From Girardinichthys multiradiatus (lineage: Eukaryota; Chordata; Actinopteri; Cyprinodontiformes; Goodeidae): DNA of 64,000 nt. Location of the stretch: assembly GCF_021462225.1 (NCBI RefSeq), contig NC_061811.1:737001-801000 (forward strand). The letters run 5' to 3'. The notes under the pieces are model-generated. The model made no database searches, was not told the origin of the DNA, and saw only the letters and a list, made by a program, of their open reading frames with translations. This document shows positions 33,301 to 42,892 of the stretch, in pieces. Position numbers and translations under genes: made by a program. Numbering within the stretch: the stretch's first letter is position 1; every line of letters starts with the position of its first letter.

Positions 33301-36300
33301 GGAAATAAAGTGTCACAGATGTGGTTTCGTGCAGTTTTATTGTTCAGTAGTTTGTTTGACAGCTTGTGGATAAAAACTGTCTTTTAGTCTGATTTGAAGA
33401 TCATTTTATTTAAGGCTGATTTCAAAATAAAACTCAATAAATCTCAAAACGGGTGTAGTGTTTGTTTCATTTTTGCAGTTATCTGGTTTGGAAACTATCC
33501 CGCAAAGTATCGCGAGATAACGCAAAGACTATTGCGTGAGAACGCAAAAAGTATTGCGTGGGAACACAAAAAAGAGAAAAATCCCCCATGTCCCCTCGAG
33601 GACTCCGTAGAAAAGCTTCATCAAGAGAAGATATTAAATAAATATGTTGTGAAGTAGAAAAAAATTGAATGTACCATTAAATGTACAATTTATTTAATAC
33701 ATCATTAAATATTAAGTGTACCACTAATTATGTCATGTCGTCTTTAAAATTATACTTAATTATTCAGTGGCACATTTAATTGCATTATAGTCCATTTCAT
33801 GATATAATGGTACATTTATTGTTTCTAATAATGTATTAAATAAATAAATGGTACCATTAATTTAATGGCACATTTAATGTTACATTTCTTTCATGTTGCA
33901 TTTACTTCACTTATGGGACATTCACAACATTTATTTATTTAATGATGATTTTATTGTATTAATTTTGGTCCAGTTTGACCCTCCATTCTTGATGCCTGTA
34001 TAGGAGGTCATGTCAGAATTTGAATCAGGTGTTCTGGAGCAGACAAACATCTAAAACTTGCAGGGAAGGGGTCCCTGAGGACCAGGGCTGTGAACCATTG
34101 AGCTACAGTTTCTAAATTATGAAGGTTTTGTCTTTTTGGCCTTTTGTTCAACAAGTACAGTTCTCTTACTAGGTGGATTTTTCTTTCATTTCAGCAACTT
34201 GAAACATAAAAGTAATGTCATTGTTCAAAGGAAACAATCACTTAATAAATAAGTAAAATACAACTAAGATAAGCATGGTCTGTTTCCTTGTTTAATATTT
34301 TATTATTTCTTCATTATTATTCTTTTTACTTTAACTGGCCTTTACTACAGCTAAAAACAGGGACCTAACTGGTCCTTCAAAGAAAGAAATTACCAAAAGA
34401 CTAAATGAAGAAAACAAAAATGGGAGTGGCACAGGAGTGGGAGTCAATTTACCAGGAGTGGGACGGGACAGGATTTTTTTCGTTATGCTGGCCTTGGATT
34501 GGGATGGGACAAGACATTTTTCTGTGAGAGCGGGATGGGACAGGAGAGAAAATACACTCCCGTGTCACCCTCTAGTGCCCGGCCACCCTACAGAGGAAGC
34601 TCATTTCAGCCGCTTGTATCCGGGATCTCGTTCTTTCGGTCATGACCCAAAGTTCATGGCCATAGGTGAGGGTAGGAACGTAGACCGACCGGTAAATCGA
34701 GAGCTTCGTTTTTCGGCTCAGCTCTCTCTTCACCACAACGGGTCGTCACATCGCCCCCATTACTGTGGCAGCCGCACCGATCCGTCTGTCGATCTCCCGC
34801 TCCATTCTTCCCTCACTCGTGAACAACACCCCGAGATACTTAAACTCCTCCACTTGAGGCAGGAACTCCCCTCCAACCTGAAGAGGACAAGCCACCCTTT
34901 TCCGGTCGAGTACCATGGCCTCGGACTTGGAGGAGCTGATCCTCATCCCAGCCGCTTCACACTCGGCTGCGAACCGCTACAGCGCATGCTGTAGGTCTTG
35001 GCTAGAGGGGGCCAGCAGGACCACGTCATCTGCAAAAAGAAGAGATGAAATCCTCTGGTCCCCAAACCAGACCCCCTCCGGCCCTTGGCTGTGTCTAGAA
35101 ATCCTGTCCATAAAAGTTATGAACAGGACCGGTGACAAAGGGCAGCCCTGCCGGAGTCCAACATGCACCGGGAACAGGTCCGACTTAGTGCCGGCAATGC
35201 TGACCAAACTCCTGCTCCGCTTGTACAGAGACCAGATGGCCCCTAATAAAGGGCCCCCGATTCCATACTCCTGGAGCACCCCCCACAGGGCATCACGAGG
35301 GACACAGTCAAATGCCTTCTCCAGGTCCACAAAACACATGTGAACCGGTTGGGCAAACTCCCATGAACCCTCAAGGACCCTGCTGAGGGTATAGAGCTGG
35401 TCCACCGTTCCACGGCCGGGACGAAAACCACACTGCTCCTCCTGAAGCCGAGGTTCGACTATCCGACGGACCCTCCTCTCCAGTACCCCTGAATAGACCT
35501 TACCAGGGAGGCTAAGGAGTGTGATCCCCCTGTAGTTGGAACACATCCTTTTGTCCCCCTTTTTGAAGAGGGGGACCACCACCCCAGTCTGCCAGTCCAG
35601 AGGCACTGTCCCCGTTCGCCACGCAATGTTGAAGAGGCGTGTCAACCATGACAGCCCCACAACATCCAGAGACTTGAGGTACTCAGGGCGGATCTCATCC
35701 ACCCCCGAAGCCTTGCCACCGCGGAGTTTCTTTACCACCTCGGTGACTTCAGCCTGGATGATGAAAGAGTCAAACCCCGAGTCCCCAGACTCTGTTTCCA
35801 CCACGGAATGCGTAATGGCAGGATTGAGGAGATCCTCGAAGTACTCCTTCCACCGCCCGATAATTTCCTCAGTCAAGGTCAGCAGTCTCCCACCCCCACT
35901 ATAAACAGTATTGGCAAAGCACTGCTTCCCCCTCCTGAGGCGACGGACGGTTTGCCAGAATCGCTTCGAGGCCAACCGGTAGTCCTTCTCCATGGCCTCA
36001 CCGAACTCCTCCCAGGCCCGAGTTTTTGCCTCTGCCACAGCCCGGGCCGCAGCACGCTTGGCCTCACGGTACCAGTCAGCCGCCTCAGGAGTCCCACAAG
36101 CCAACCACAGCCGATAGGGCTCCTTCTTCAGCTTGACAGCGTCCCTTACTGCCGGTGTCCACCACCGGGTTCTGAGTTTGCCGCCGCGACAGGCACCGCA
36201 GACCTTACGGCCGCAGCTACGGGCAGCAGCATCGACAATAGATGCGGAGAACATGGTCCACTCGGACTCTATGTCTCCAACATCCCCCGGGATCTGGTCA

Positions 36301-39300
36301 AAGCTCTCCCGGAGGTGGGAGTTGAATACATCCCTGGCCGAGGGCTCCGCCAGGCGTTCCCAGCAGACCCTCACTATGCACTTGGGCCTGCCACGTCTGT
36401 CCGGCTTTCTCCTCCTCCAGTGGATCCAACTCACCACCAGGTGATGATCAGTGGACAGCTCAGCCCCTCTCTTCACCCGAGTGTCCAAAACATGCGGCCG
36501 AAGGTCTGATGATACGACAACAAAGTCGATCATCGACCTCCTGCCTAGGGTGTCCTGGTGCCAAGTGCACTGATGGACACCCTTATGTTTGAACATGGTG
36601 TTCGTTATGGACAATCCGTGACTAGCACAGAAGTCCAATAACAAAACACCACTTGGATTCAGATCTGGGAGGCCATTCCTCCTGATCACGCCTCTCCAGG
36701 TGTCACTGTCGTTCCCCACGTGGGCGTTGAAGTCCCCCAGCAGAATAATGGAGTCCCCAGGAGGGGCACTATCCAGCACCCCCGACAGGGACGCCAAGAA
36801 GGCCGGGTACTCTGCACTACCACTCGGCCCGTAGGCTGAAATGATAGTCAGAGACCTCTCCCCAACCCGAAGGTGCAGGGATACGACCCTCTCATCCACT
36901 GGGGTAAACCCCAACACGAGACGGCTGAGCTGGGGGGCAACAAGCAAACCCACACCAGCCCGCCGCCTCTCCCGGTGGGCCACTCCAGAGTAGAAGAGAG
37001 TCCAACCCCTCTCAAGGAGATGGGTTCCAGAGCCCACGCTGTGCGTGGAGGCGAGCCCGACTATTTCTAGTTGATATCTCTCGACCTCCCGCACAAGCTC
37101 AGGCTCCTTCCCCCCCAGCGAGGTGACATTCCACATCCCTAGAGCCAGCCTAAGCATCCGGGGATCGGGCCGCTGAGGTCTCCACCTTCGTCTGCTACCC
37201 AATCCTCTTTGCAACGGTCCCTCACGGTTCCCCCTGCAGGTGGTGGGCCCACGGGGGGATGGCCTCATGTCTCTCGTTCGGGCTTGGCCCGGCCGGGTCC
37301 CGCGAGGAGCAACCCGGCTACCAGGCGCTCTCCGACAAGTCCCGACCCCAGGCCTGGCTCCAGGGTGGGACCCCGGCTCTGCCGTACCGGGCGACGTCAC
37401 GTGCCTCGATATTTTGTTCTTCATGAGGGATTCTTGAACCACTCTTTGTCTGACCCATCACCTAGAGCCTGTTTGCAATGGGAGACCCTACCAGGGGCAT
37501 TTAGGCCCCAGACAACATAGCCTCTAGGATCATTTGAGCACTCACACCCCTCCACCACGTTAAGGAGGCGGTTCAAGGAGGGGCCTAGCCTAAGGTAAGT
37601 TCAGCTAAACAAATAAAAGCTGTGCTCTGCCAAGCTATAAGCTAAATCAATGCAAAGCTAATCCAAAGTAAACTATTCTGTGGAAAGCTAAACTAAGCTA
37701 ACTAGATGGTTCATCGGCTGCTTCTTGGTTAGTGTTTATGATCTAACAGGTCTTGTGATTTTATTCCAGCTTACTTTAGTTTTATTTTTATAGCGCCAAT
37801 TCACAACACATGTGGTCTCAGGGCACTTTACAAAGTCAGTTAAATCGAATCATACAGATTTCAAGTCAGACATTCCAATTAATCGTAACCATTGAACAGT
37901 TCAGTCAGATTCAGATTTCATCCAGTCAGTGACTTGCAGCATTCACTCCTCCTGGATGAGCATATAGAGACAGTGGACAGTCACTGGTGTTGACTTTGCA
38001 GCAATCCCTCATACTGAGCATGCATGTAGCGACAGTGGAGAGGAAAAACTCCCTTTTAACAGGAAGAAACCTCCAGCAGAACCAGAACCAGGCTCAGTGT
38101 GAGCGGCCATCTGCCACGACCGACTGGAGGTTTGAGAGAACAGAGCAGAGACACAAAGAGAACAAAGAAGCACTGATCCAGGAGTACTTTCTATGGGAAG
38201 GAAAAGTAAATGTTAATGGATGTAGCTCCTTTAGTCGTTTCATCTAGAAAGAAAGAACAGATAAACTCTGATCCAGTTTTCAAGGTTAGAGTCTGAAAGA
38301 GAGAACATAGAGTTAGTTACAGTAGAAGCTCAGTCAGTAGCCATGTCTAGGAGAGAGAAAGGGTTAAACACTAAAAGACAGGGCTATGTGGATCATCAGT
38401 AGAAGGTGAGCATTAAGTTGTTGCCAGCAGAAGCTTGGACGATGCCCCTCTCCAGAAAGGTGTCACAGGTAGACACAGAGTCAGGCCAGGTGTAGCTTCT
38501 AGGAAGAGAAAAGAGAGAACATAAAGTTAGAAGCTTTGTAATTTGGATGAGGAAAACTAAGGATTAAATATTGAAAAGAGTTGTAGCTATTGATTGGTCT
38601 GGGACTAATCAATAAATCAGACTGAAAGATGGTTGCTACTCCTCCTCCTCGCTCAGTATTTCGAGGAATGTGAAAATTTAAATAATTATTAGGAGTTAAC
38701 TCATTTATAGTAACATAATCATCTTGCTGCAGCCAGGTTTCTGTGAATCAAAATAAATCAATCTGATTGTCACAAATCAGGTCACTAACTAACAATGTCT
38801 TTGAAGAGAGAGATCTTATGTTCAATAAGCCACATTTAATTGTTTTATTTTTCTGTTCAGTCGAAGTTGTTAATTTCTATGAGATTTTTATGGCTTCCTC
38901 CTTTTATTATTTTTTAATCTATTCAATTTTGGTCGTGGGCGAGACACTGTCTTAATAGGGTAATGGGTGGGTAGCAGTACAGAAGCTGCAGAGAGGAGTG
39001 TTAAACTATGACCCTGCTTCCTGGACTGAACCCTGGGTTGTCAGAGTTCTGGAGAACTAATAAATTCAGCCAGATTCCTAGAAAGAAGAGCTGCTCCATC
39101 CAAAGTGGAATGGATGCCGTCTCTCTGGATCAGACCAGGTTTTCCCCAAAATGTTTGCCAATTAGTAAATTAAGTACAATGCAACTAAAACTACCAAATC
39201 TGAGAGCATTTTTAAGATGGCATGAGTAAAGGAGAGCTGCAGCATCATCCTTTAGTTCATCTACTCCTGTATGATTTGGAACTAAAATGCTATTTTGTCT

Positions 39301-40720
39301 GTCAAACTGGGTGATCTCTGAGATTCTTCATAAACCCAGTTAAAGACATGCAACAAAGAGAGTGTCTGTACCAAACTGTCAGTAACTAATTGTTACAAAA
39401 GCAGTTAATTTTATACATAGACTCTGTGCCAAGTTGTCTGTTAACTCTAAACACAACACTGGTTGATCTCTTGGGTTCAGAAGTCTTTTTATGCCTGATA
39501 CGTTAACAGAATTTCCAGATTTTTATTTTGCTACAATGCTGTGAACATTATTACAAATTTCTCCTGGTTTTGTTTTTTTGTCAAACCCGAATGTTTATGA
39601 TTGTCAAGCAAACATTGATACAAAAAGCAGTTTTTAAATGGTAAAATTTACTAAAGTAAAATGTTACCCAAACCAACCTGTGTCAAATATAATTATACCC
39701 ATATCTCACCACTATGCACCTCTTTCATAATATTGGGGGCTGTTTGTGGATGAAGAATATGATCCTGGCACTTTGTTTTGAAAAAAGAACAAAATATGAA
39801 ACAGAAATAGCCAAGCACTTCCCTAAAGTTACCAAGAGGGAGCAGAAAAATGAGATTAACAGGCTCGGGTGTAATCAAAGTAGTCTGTTCACTTCCTGCA
39901 GGCAGGGCAAGGAGGAGAATACCGTCATCAGAATACCATGAGGATTTACAAAGATTTGACACCAAGAAGAGAAAGCTAATTAACCCATTGAAGTTCTGCA
40001 TATCCTCAGTGCACAAAACCCAGGATAGAGGACTGTGATAAGGACAAAAATCAGTGATGCTTGTAGACAACATTGCGTTTTTAAAAATATGGTGATAAAC
40101 GAACTGTTGCTGTATCCATATTCAAATGTGAGAGGGTGCTGGAAACACATCCTCAATCAAACACAGTTTTACTCACTATCTGGACTTTTACACACAGGAC
40201 ACTGTGAATCTGGAGACAGATGGAGGCTGCTGCAGCTCTGAAGCTGAGCTAAATTGGACTGGACTATTCAGATTGTAGAATCAGCAGTAACATCCGCAGC
40301 ATACTTCAAAACATTTATAATCCACAACTTTTAAATACTGTAACTCATTTTTGACCTACATACGTAGCATACGTAGCAGCTTAATGTTTTATTTCCATGT
40401 TCCTTTGCAATGAGCTTGCAGATCACCTTCAGCCGTTCTGTCCTGGTGCTCTCCAGATAATCCAGCATGGCCAGGAGATAGAGCCTCTAATTAGGAAAGC
40501 CGTTTATCCATCCCAGGGACATGTAAAGGTGTGTTTGTATGGAGCTCACCTGTCGAGTGTTGCACACAAAGTCCCTGCTTTCCTCTCCCCACACTTTCTG
40601 GGCCGCCACCACAAACACCAGCACACGGAAAACAAACACCATGGACAACCAGATCCTCCCAAAGGCTGTGGAGTATTTATTGACTCCACTCAGCAGATTC
40701 TCCAGTCCGGACCAGTTCAT
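21031..40720 (-). CDS. Beta-type connexin (gap junction protein), three coding exons
   Basis: Exons in transcript order are 40,720-40,550, 21,758-21,457 and 21,373-21,031. Joined length is 816 bases: 271 residues plus stop. It forms connexons (hexameric hemichannels) that dock between cells. Visible: N-terminal [12 protein letters not shown], first membrane segment with [10 protein letters not shown], extracellular loop 1 with the C-x6-C-x3-C pattern (split by intron 1 after CNTRQ), [13 protein letters not shown] in the second membrane segment, [12 protein letters not shown] in the third, loop 2 with [13 protein letters not shown] and SRPTEKKIF, a fourth membrane segment, and a short hydrophilic tail. 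Intron 1 is phase 0 (18,791 bases), intron 2 phase 2 (83 bases). Most beta connexins have one coding exon, so this structure is unusual. It resembles the GJB3/GJB4-5 branch; exact orthology uncertain. Confidence 0.93.
21457..21758 (-). CDS. Connexin coding exon 2
   Basis: 302 bases beginning PGCTNVCYD after TTTGTTTGCAG and ending within the lysine codon of DLPK before GTAAGC. It carries the end of loop 1, membrane segments 2 and 3 and the cytoplasmic loop. Confidence 0.93.
22186..22280 (+). repeat. Retroviral LTR fragment, matches start of LTR at 31,624
   Basis: About 95 bases starting TGTGGAAATATAAATGCC are identical in what I can see to the first 95 bases of the LTR at 31,624, then the two diverge abruptly. 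Possibly the truncated 5' LTR of the same provirus or a separate insertion. Confidence 0.85.
22281..23250. other. Connexin intron 1 sequence, no gene seen
   Basis: No ORF is supported. A GC-bearing stretch near 22,500-22,540 (GTCCCGGAGGATGGGGACC) can form a short hairpin; otherwise unremarkable. Confidence 0.5.
23254..23450 (+). repeat. Minisatellite of GAGTGCTAATACTTTT-like units
   Basis: About nine imperfect copies of a unit near 20 bases (GAGTG-C/A-TAATACTTTT plus TCA or T) with C/T variation (GCCAATAC versus GCTAATAC) arranged partly in alternating order; the last units degrade to GAAAACTTTT. Confidence 0.85.
23635..25244 (-). mobile_element. Tc1-like transposon, inactive (DD34E family copy 1)
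   Basis: 1610 bases between TA dinucleotides (23,633 and 25,245). Ends CAGGTCCTTCTCAAAATATT in inverted orientation; the inverted repeats extend roughly 200 bases. Same family as the intact element at 43,793, in opposite orientation, and lying in intron 1 of the connexin. Confidence 0.95.
23912..24916 (-). pseudogene. Tc1 transposase pseudogene
   Basis: Aligns with the 334-residue transposase at 44,121. Breaks: a TAA in the helix-turn-helix region (aspartate and neighbouring codon of KDIS changed, about 24,832), a TAG replacing glutamine near 24,546, and the first catalytic aspartate of FSDES changed to glycine (FSGES). The second Asp (QHDLAPAH) and the Glu (DLNPIENLW) remain. It cannot encode an active enzyme, though its inverted repeats may still be recognised by the intact copy. 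Confidence 0.95.
25250..26829. other. Connexin intron 1 sequence, no gene seen
   Basis: AT-rich non-coding DNA. Nothing recognisable apart from short A/T runs. Confidence 0.5.
26970..27200 (+). pseudogene. Retroviral integrase core fragment, out of order
   Basis: Contains [18 protein letters not shown], the core with the second catalytic Asp of DDE integrases, and an upstream [10 protein letters not shown] scrap with sequence missing between. Located upstream of gag/protease, the wrong place for one provirus. Confidence 0.75.
27840..28270 (+). pseudogene. Retroviral gag end and aspartic protease
   Basis: A degraded nucleocapsid zinc knuckle (CYNC then shifted) near 27,890 is followed by [11 protein letters not shown], the DTG active site of retroviral protease, at about 27,965, and by [12 protein letters not shown] near 28,145, the typical C-terminal GRD region. 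Two frames are needed. Confidence 0.8.
28280..29270 (+). pseudogene. Retroviral pol: linker and RT connection region
   Basis: An ORF at 28,242-28,823 contains [10 protein letters not shown] (in part shifted) and [19 protein letters not shown], a region known from fish proviral pol polyproteins. A second piece around 29,010-29,265 reads VSFLGGVI, then [15 protein letters not shown] and YRNYIP-like sequence, the connection after the RT palm. The RT catalytic core itself is missing or deleted. Confidence 0.7.
29286..30060 (+). pseudogene. Retroviral RNase H remnants
   Basis: [14 protein letters not shown] near 29,350 and an FTDGCC-like start near 29,820 with [12 protein letters not shown] and IYTNSAYA near 29,960-30,030 correspond to tether and RNase H. 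Stops and shifts separate them. Confidence 0.65.
30225..30440 (+). pseudogene. Retroviral integrase C-terminal domain
   Basis: [20 protein letters not shown] and a following TSHAVRA then WYHWSQC in a shifted frame match the SH3-like C-terminal end of gammaretrovirus-type integrases. Confidence 0.75.
30564..30609 (+). other. Strong hairpin in the pol-env junction
   Basis: AGTGGTCCCACC at 30,564-30,575 pairs perfectly with GGTGGGACCACT at 30,598-30,609; inside it AGGGG pairs with CCCCT around a 9-base loop. A related GGGGCAGAATAATCCCC hairpin also occurs about 85 bases upstream (near 30,484). Confidence 0.8.
30860..31567 (+). pseudogene. Retroviral env, transmembrane subunit remnant
   Basis: An ORF of 145 codons (30,929-31,366) and its continuation (to 31,567) cover the ectodomain and anchor of a class I retroviral TM protein. 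It has a long heptad region, [13 protein letters not shown] just before a C-x6-CC motif (CAMFGDMCC), then after a stop at 31,366 a hydrophobic anchor ([13 protein letters not shown]) with a CCCVPC cluster and a short cytoplasmic tail. The surface subunit is almost entirely absent. The stop before the anchor, if translated, would give a soluble ectodomain, but the 5' part is missing, so no functional env is implied. Confidence 0.8.
31612..31622 (+). other. Polypurine tract
   Basis: AAAAGGGGGAA directly before the TG of the LTR, the expected plus-strand primer site. Confidence 0.85.
31624..32162 (+). repeat. 3' LTR of the retrovirus
   Basis: Starts TGTGG after the polypurine tract; AATAAA at 32,105; probable end at a CA near 32,162. 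First 95 bases are shared with 22,186-22,280. Confidence 0.8.
32163..32467. other. Connexin intron 1 sequence, no gene seen
   Basis: Rich in imperfect TAAGNTAAG-like motifs (for example CTAAGGTA, GTAAGATA) but no coding signal. Ends at the target duplication of the LINE insertion. Confidence 0.5.
32482..32757 (-). pseudogene. LINE C-terminal tail and 3' end
   Basis: Reads [17 protein letters not shown] and [20 protein letters not shown], the C-terminal zinc/basic tail of the same LINE family, then the 3' end CGGATAAGCGGAAGACGACG. Confidence 0.85.
33021..33608. mobile_element. MITE with subterminal CACGCAATA repeats
   Basis: 588 bases with imperfect terminal inverted repeats: left ACGGAAGCCCGTGAGGGGAC, right (inverted) ACGGAGTCCTCGAGGGGACA, both followed by TGGGG. 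Internal motifs of the CCACGCAATACTTTT type occur near both ends, three times at the right, in inverted sense. No ORF. Target duplication not resolved. Confidence 0.65.
33609..34570. other. AT-rich non-coding DNA inside the interrupted LINE
   Basis: Contains many TTTAAT/ATTAAA-like motifs around 33,680-33,960 and a repeated GGGA(C/T)GGGA stretch near 34,420-34,550 next to the LINE break. No gene. Confidence 0.5.
34977..37424 (-). pseudogene. LINE polyprotein: AP endonuclease and reverse transcriptase
   Basis: Long open frame from ATG 37,424 (an in-frame GTG lies 6 codons earlier). The endonuclease domain starts [11 protein letters not shown] and shows GDFNAHVGN and [10 protein letters not shown]; the RT shows [31 protein letters not shown], and the catalytic FADD in [12 protein letters not shown] near the C-terminal part. 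A TAG at 34,977-34,979 breaks the frame after LQHAL; the same frame continues with [13 protein letters not shown] to about 34,745 and then decays. This is the abundant fish APE-type LINE; I do not assign a clade. Endonuclease nicks the target and RT copies the RNA in place. One nonsense codon suggests a fairly young insertion. Confidence 0.92.
37780..39300. repeat. Dispersed fish LINE-associated repeat
   Basis: A stretch with the TATAGCGCCAATTCACAACA start and AGGAAAAACTCCCTTTTAAC near 38,040, followed by AT-rich sequence to about 39,300, resembles the non-coding part of an L2-like fish LINE. A related inverted piece lies at 50,720-50,960 (shared CAGCAATCCCTCATACT). Confidence 0.5.
39301..40540. 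other. Connexin intron 1, 5' part; no gene seen
   Basis: Non-coding between the repeats and coding exon 1. ORFs here are short and without recognisable domains. Confidence 0.5.
40550..40720 (-). CDS. Connexin coding exon 1
   Basis: 57 codons from ATG 40,720 to CNTRQ, followed by GTGAGC (phase 0). An in-frame ATG lies 10 codons upstream (40,750), but MNW is the conserved connexin start and follows a good CAGG context. Confidence 0.93.
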
Positions 40721-41139
40721 CCTGCTGGTGCTGTGGTCTAGAGCACACACAGGTTCTCACTGTGGAAAAGAAGAAGTGAGAAAATATCAGCTACACCTTC
40801 CCAAACGGTGCAGCTCATTAATGAAAACATGTGGGCGATCCGTAACCAGTCATGTTACCTCTGCATTCATCACCTTCTTCTTCAGTGAAAACCCAGCAGT
40901 GATGAACCCTGCCCATAGCTCAGCCGTTCTTTCCATCAGAACCATAATTCAAAGTTTAAAGGGATCACCGAAGATTGGACTTTACCTGACCCAGTTATCA
41001 TTCTGACCCCTTTACCAGTTTTTCTACCAACACAGTTTAAGTTTAAGGATATTTTTCAGATTTTTCTACAGAATGCTGATCTTAGAGTGTGATAATAGTT
41101 CTGACCCAGTGCCATTATATTCAGAACCTTTTGTGGTCA

Positions 41140-41580
41140 TGATCTGTTAGTGTTTAAGCTGTTCGCGTTCTCTTAGTGTTGTTCAGCCCCTTGTTTATGT
41201 ACTTTTTACTCCCTTCTTGGGTTCTGTCACATTTAGATATCTCCGTTTCGCTCTGCTCAGACTCTTCTCTCCCTCAGCTCCTTCTGTCCTGATTAGTCTC
41301 AGCTGCTCCTCATCTCCACCTGGTTGCTTCCACTTAGCTTTCTCTTCTTCCCCTGTATTCTCCTGTGTTTAAGCTGTCTGGTTGTCATTGTTCCTCTGCT
41401 CCATGTTCCACTGGTCTGCCTCATGGTCTGTTGTCCTCTTCACTTCTTCGTTGGTGCTACCTGTGTCCGCAGTGAGTTGTTTTTGATATTATTGTTTTTA
41501 AAATCTTGTGTTTACCTTTCAGTCGGCACTTGGGACCTTCACAAACCTACACATCATGACATTTGGATTTAAAAGGTTTC
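41140..41580 (+). repeat. Probable dispersed repeat, pyrimidine-rich
   Basis: CT-rich sequence of the type found in the 5' regions of fish retroelements (repeated CAGCTGCTCCTCAT-like words). The 82-codon ORF at 41,324 is composition-driven and not a gene. Confidence 0.35.
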
Positions 41581-41620
41581 TCCATCCACCCCGCCTCCAG
41601 CCCATAGACTGCTGGAGATA

Positions 41621-42890
41621 CAGGGGTTGGACAATGAAAGTGAAACACCTGTCATTTTAGTGTGGGAGGTTTCATGGCTAAATTGGACCAGCCTGGTAGC
41701 CAGTCTTCATTGATTGCACATTGCACCAGTAAGAGCAGAGTGTGAAGGTTCAATTAGCAGGGTAAGAGCACAGTTTTACTCAAAATATTGAAATGCACAC
41801 AACATTATGGGTGACATACCAGAGTTCAAAAGAGGACAAATTGTTGGTGCACGTCTTGCTGGCGCATCTGTGACCAAGACAGCAAGTCTTTGTGATGTAT
41901 CAAGAGCCACGGTATCCAGGGTAATGTCAGCATACCACCAAGAAGGACGAACCACATCCAACAGGATTAACTGTGGACGCAAGAGGAAGCTGTCTGAAAG
42001 GGATGTTCGGGTGCTAACCCGGATTGTATCCAAAAAACATAAAACCACGGCTGCCCAAATCACGGCAGAATTAAATGTGCACCTCAACTCTCCTGTTTCC
42101 ACCAGAACTGTCCGTCTGGAGCTCCACAGGGTCAATATACACGGCCGGGCTGCTATAGCCAAACCTTTGGTCACTCATGCCAATGCCAAACGTTGGTTTC
42201 AATGGTGCAAGGAGCGCAAATCTTGGGCTGTGAACAATGTGAAACATGTATTGTTCTCTGATGAGTCCACCTTTACTGTTTTCCCCACATCCAGGAGAGT
42301 TACGGTGTGGAGAAGCCCCAAAGAAGTGTACCACCCAGACTGTTGCATGCCCAGAGTGAAGCATGGGGATGGATCAGTGATGGTTTGGGCTGACATATCA
42401 TGGCATTCCCTTGGCCCAATACTTGTGCTTGATGGGCGCGTCACTGCCAAGGACTACCGAACCATTCTTGAGGACCATGTGCATCCAATGGTTCAAACAT
42501 TGTATCCTGAAGGCGGTGCCGTGTATCAGGATGACAATGCACCAATACACACAGCAAGACTGGTGAAAGATTGGTTTGATGAACATGAAAGTGAAGTTGA
42601 ACATCTCCCATGGCCTGCACAGTCACCAGATCTAAATATTATTGAGCCACTTTGTGGTGTTTTGGAGGAGCGAGTCAGGAAACGTTTTCCTCCACCAGTA
42701 TCACGTAGTGACCTGGCCACTATCCTGCAAGAAGAATGGCTTAAAATCCCTCTGACCACTGTGTAGGACTTGTATATGTCATTCCCAAGAAGAATTGATG
42801 CTGTATTGGCCACAAAAGGAGGCCCTACACCATACTAATAAATTATTGTGGTCTAAAACCAGGTGTTTCAGTTTCATTGTTCAACACCTG
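41621..42890 (+). mobile_element. Tc1/mariner transposon with DD36E spacing
   Basis: 1270 bases flanked by TA (41,619 and 42,891). Terminal inverted repeats of 31 bases, CAGGGGTTGGACAATGAAAG at left and CAGGTGTTGAACAATGAAAC at right (inverted), with 3 mismatches. It encodes the transposase at 41,807. Confidence 0.9.
41807..42766 (+). pseudogene. DD36E-type transposase, truncated by a late stop
   Basis: 319 codons. N-terminal helix-turn-helix pair (VTKTASLCDVSRATVSRV), a GRKRKLSERD linker, then the catalytic domain: Asp in LFSDEST, Asp in YQDDNAPIHTA and Glu in SPDLNIIEPL. Counting from the Asp before Asn to the Glu gives 36 intervening residues, the DD36E group reported as Incomer, rather than the DD34E of typical Tc1. 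A TAG ends the ORF after PLTTV; the same frame continues about 24 more codons (SFPRRIDAVLATKGG), so the C-terminus is lost. ENLW of relatives is EPLC here. Possibly recently inactivated. Confidence 0.85.
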
Positions 42891-42892
42891 TA

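Larger units (their letters stand above)
32468..37597 (-). mobile_element. Non-LTR retrotransposon insertion with target duplication, interrupted near its 3' end
   Basis: The 14-base CCTAGCCTAAGGTA occurs at 32,468-32,481 and 37,584-37,597, flanking the 3' tail (32,482-32,757) and the 5' part (about 34,575-37,583) of one minus-strand element. About 30 codons of the consensus-like C-terminal region are missing between the two parts and replaced by about 1.8 kb of foreign DNA including a MITE. The tail ends in repeats of the GAGTACGAGTGC type. It sits in connexin intron 1 in the sense orientation of the gene. Confidence 0.8.

Noticed and set aside
34437..36509. Plus-strand ORFs over the LINE
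   Set aside because: Antisense of the endonuclease/RT gene; no independent motif.
39693..40073. 126-codon minus-strand ORF in the connexin intron
   Set aside because: No recognisable motif; no splice link to the connexin exons.
41324..41572. 82-codon hydrophobic plus-strand ORF
   Set aside because: Pyrimidine-rich repeat gives leucine-rich translation; no start context, no family.
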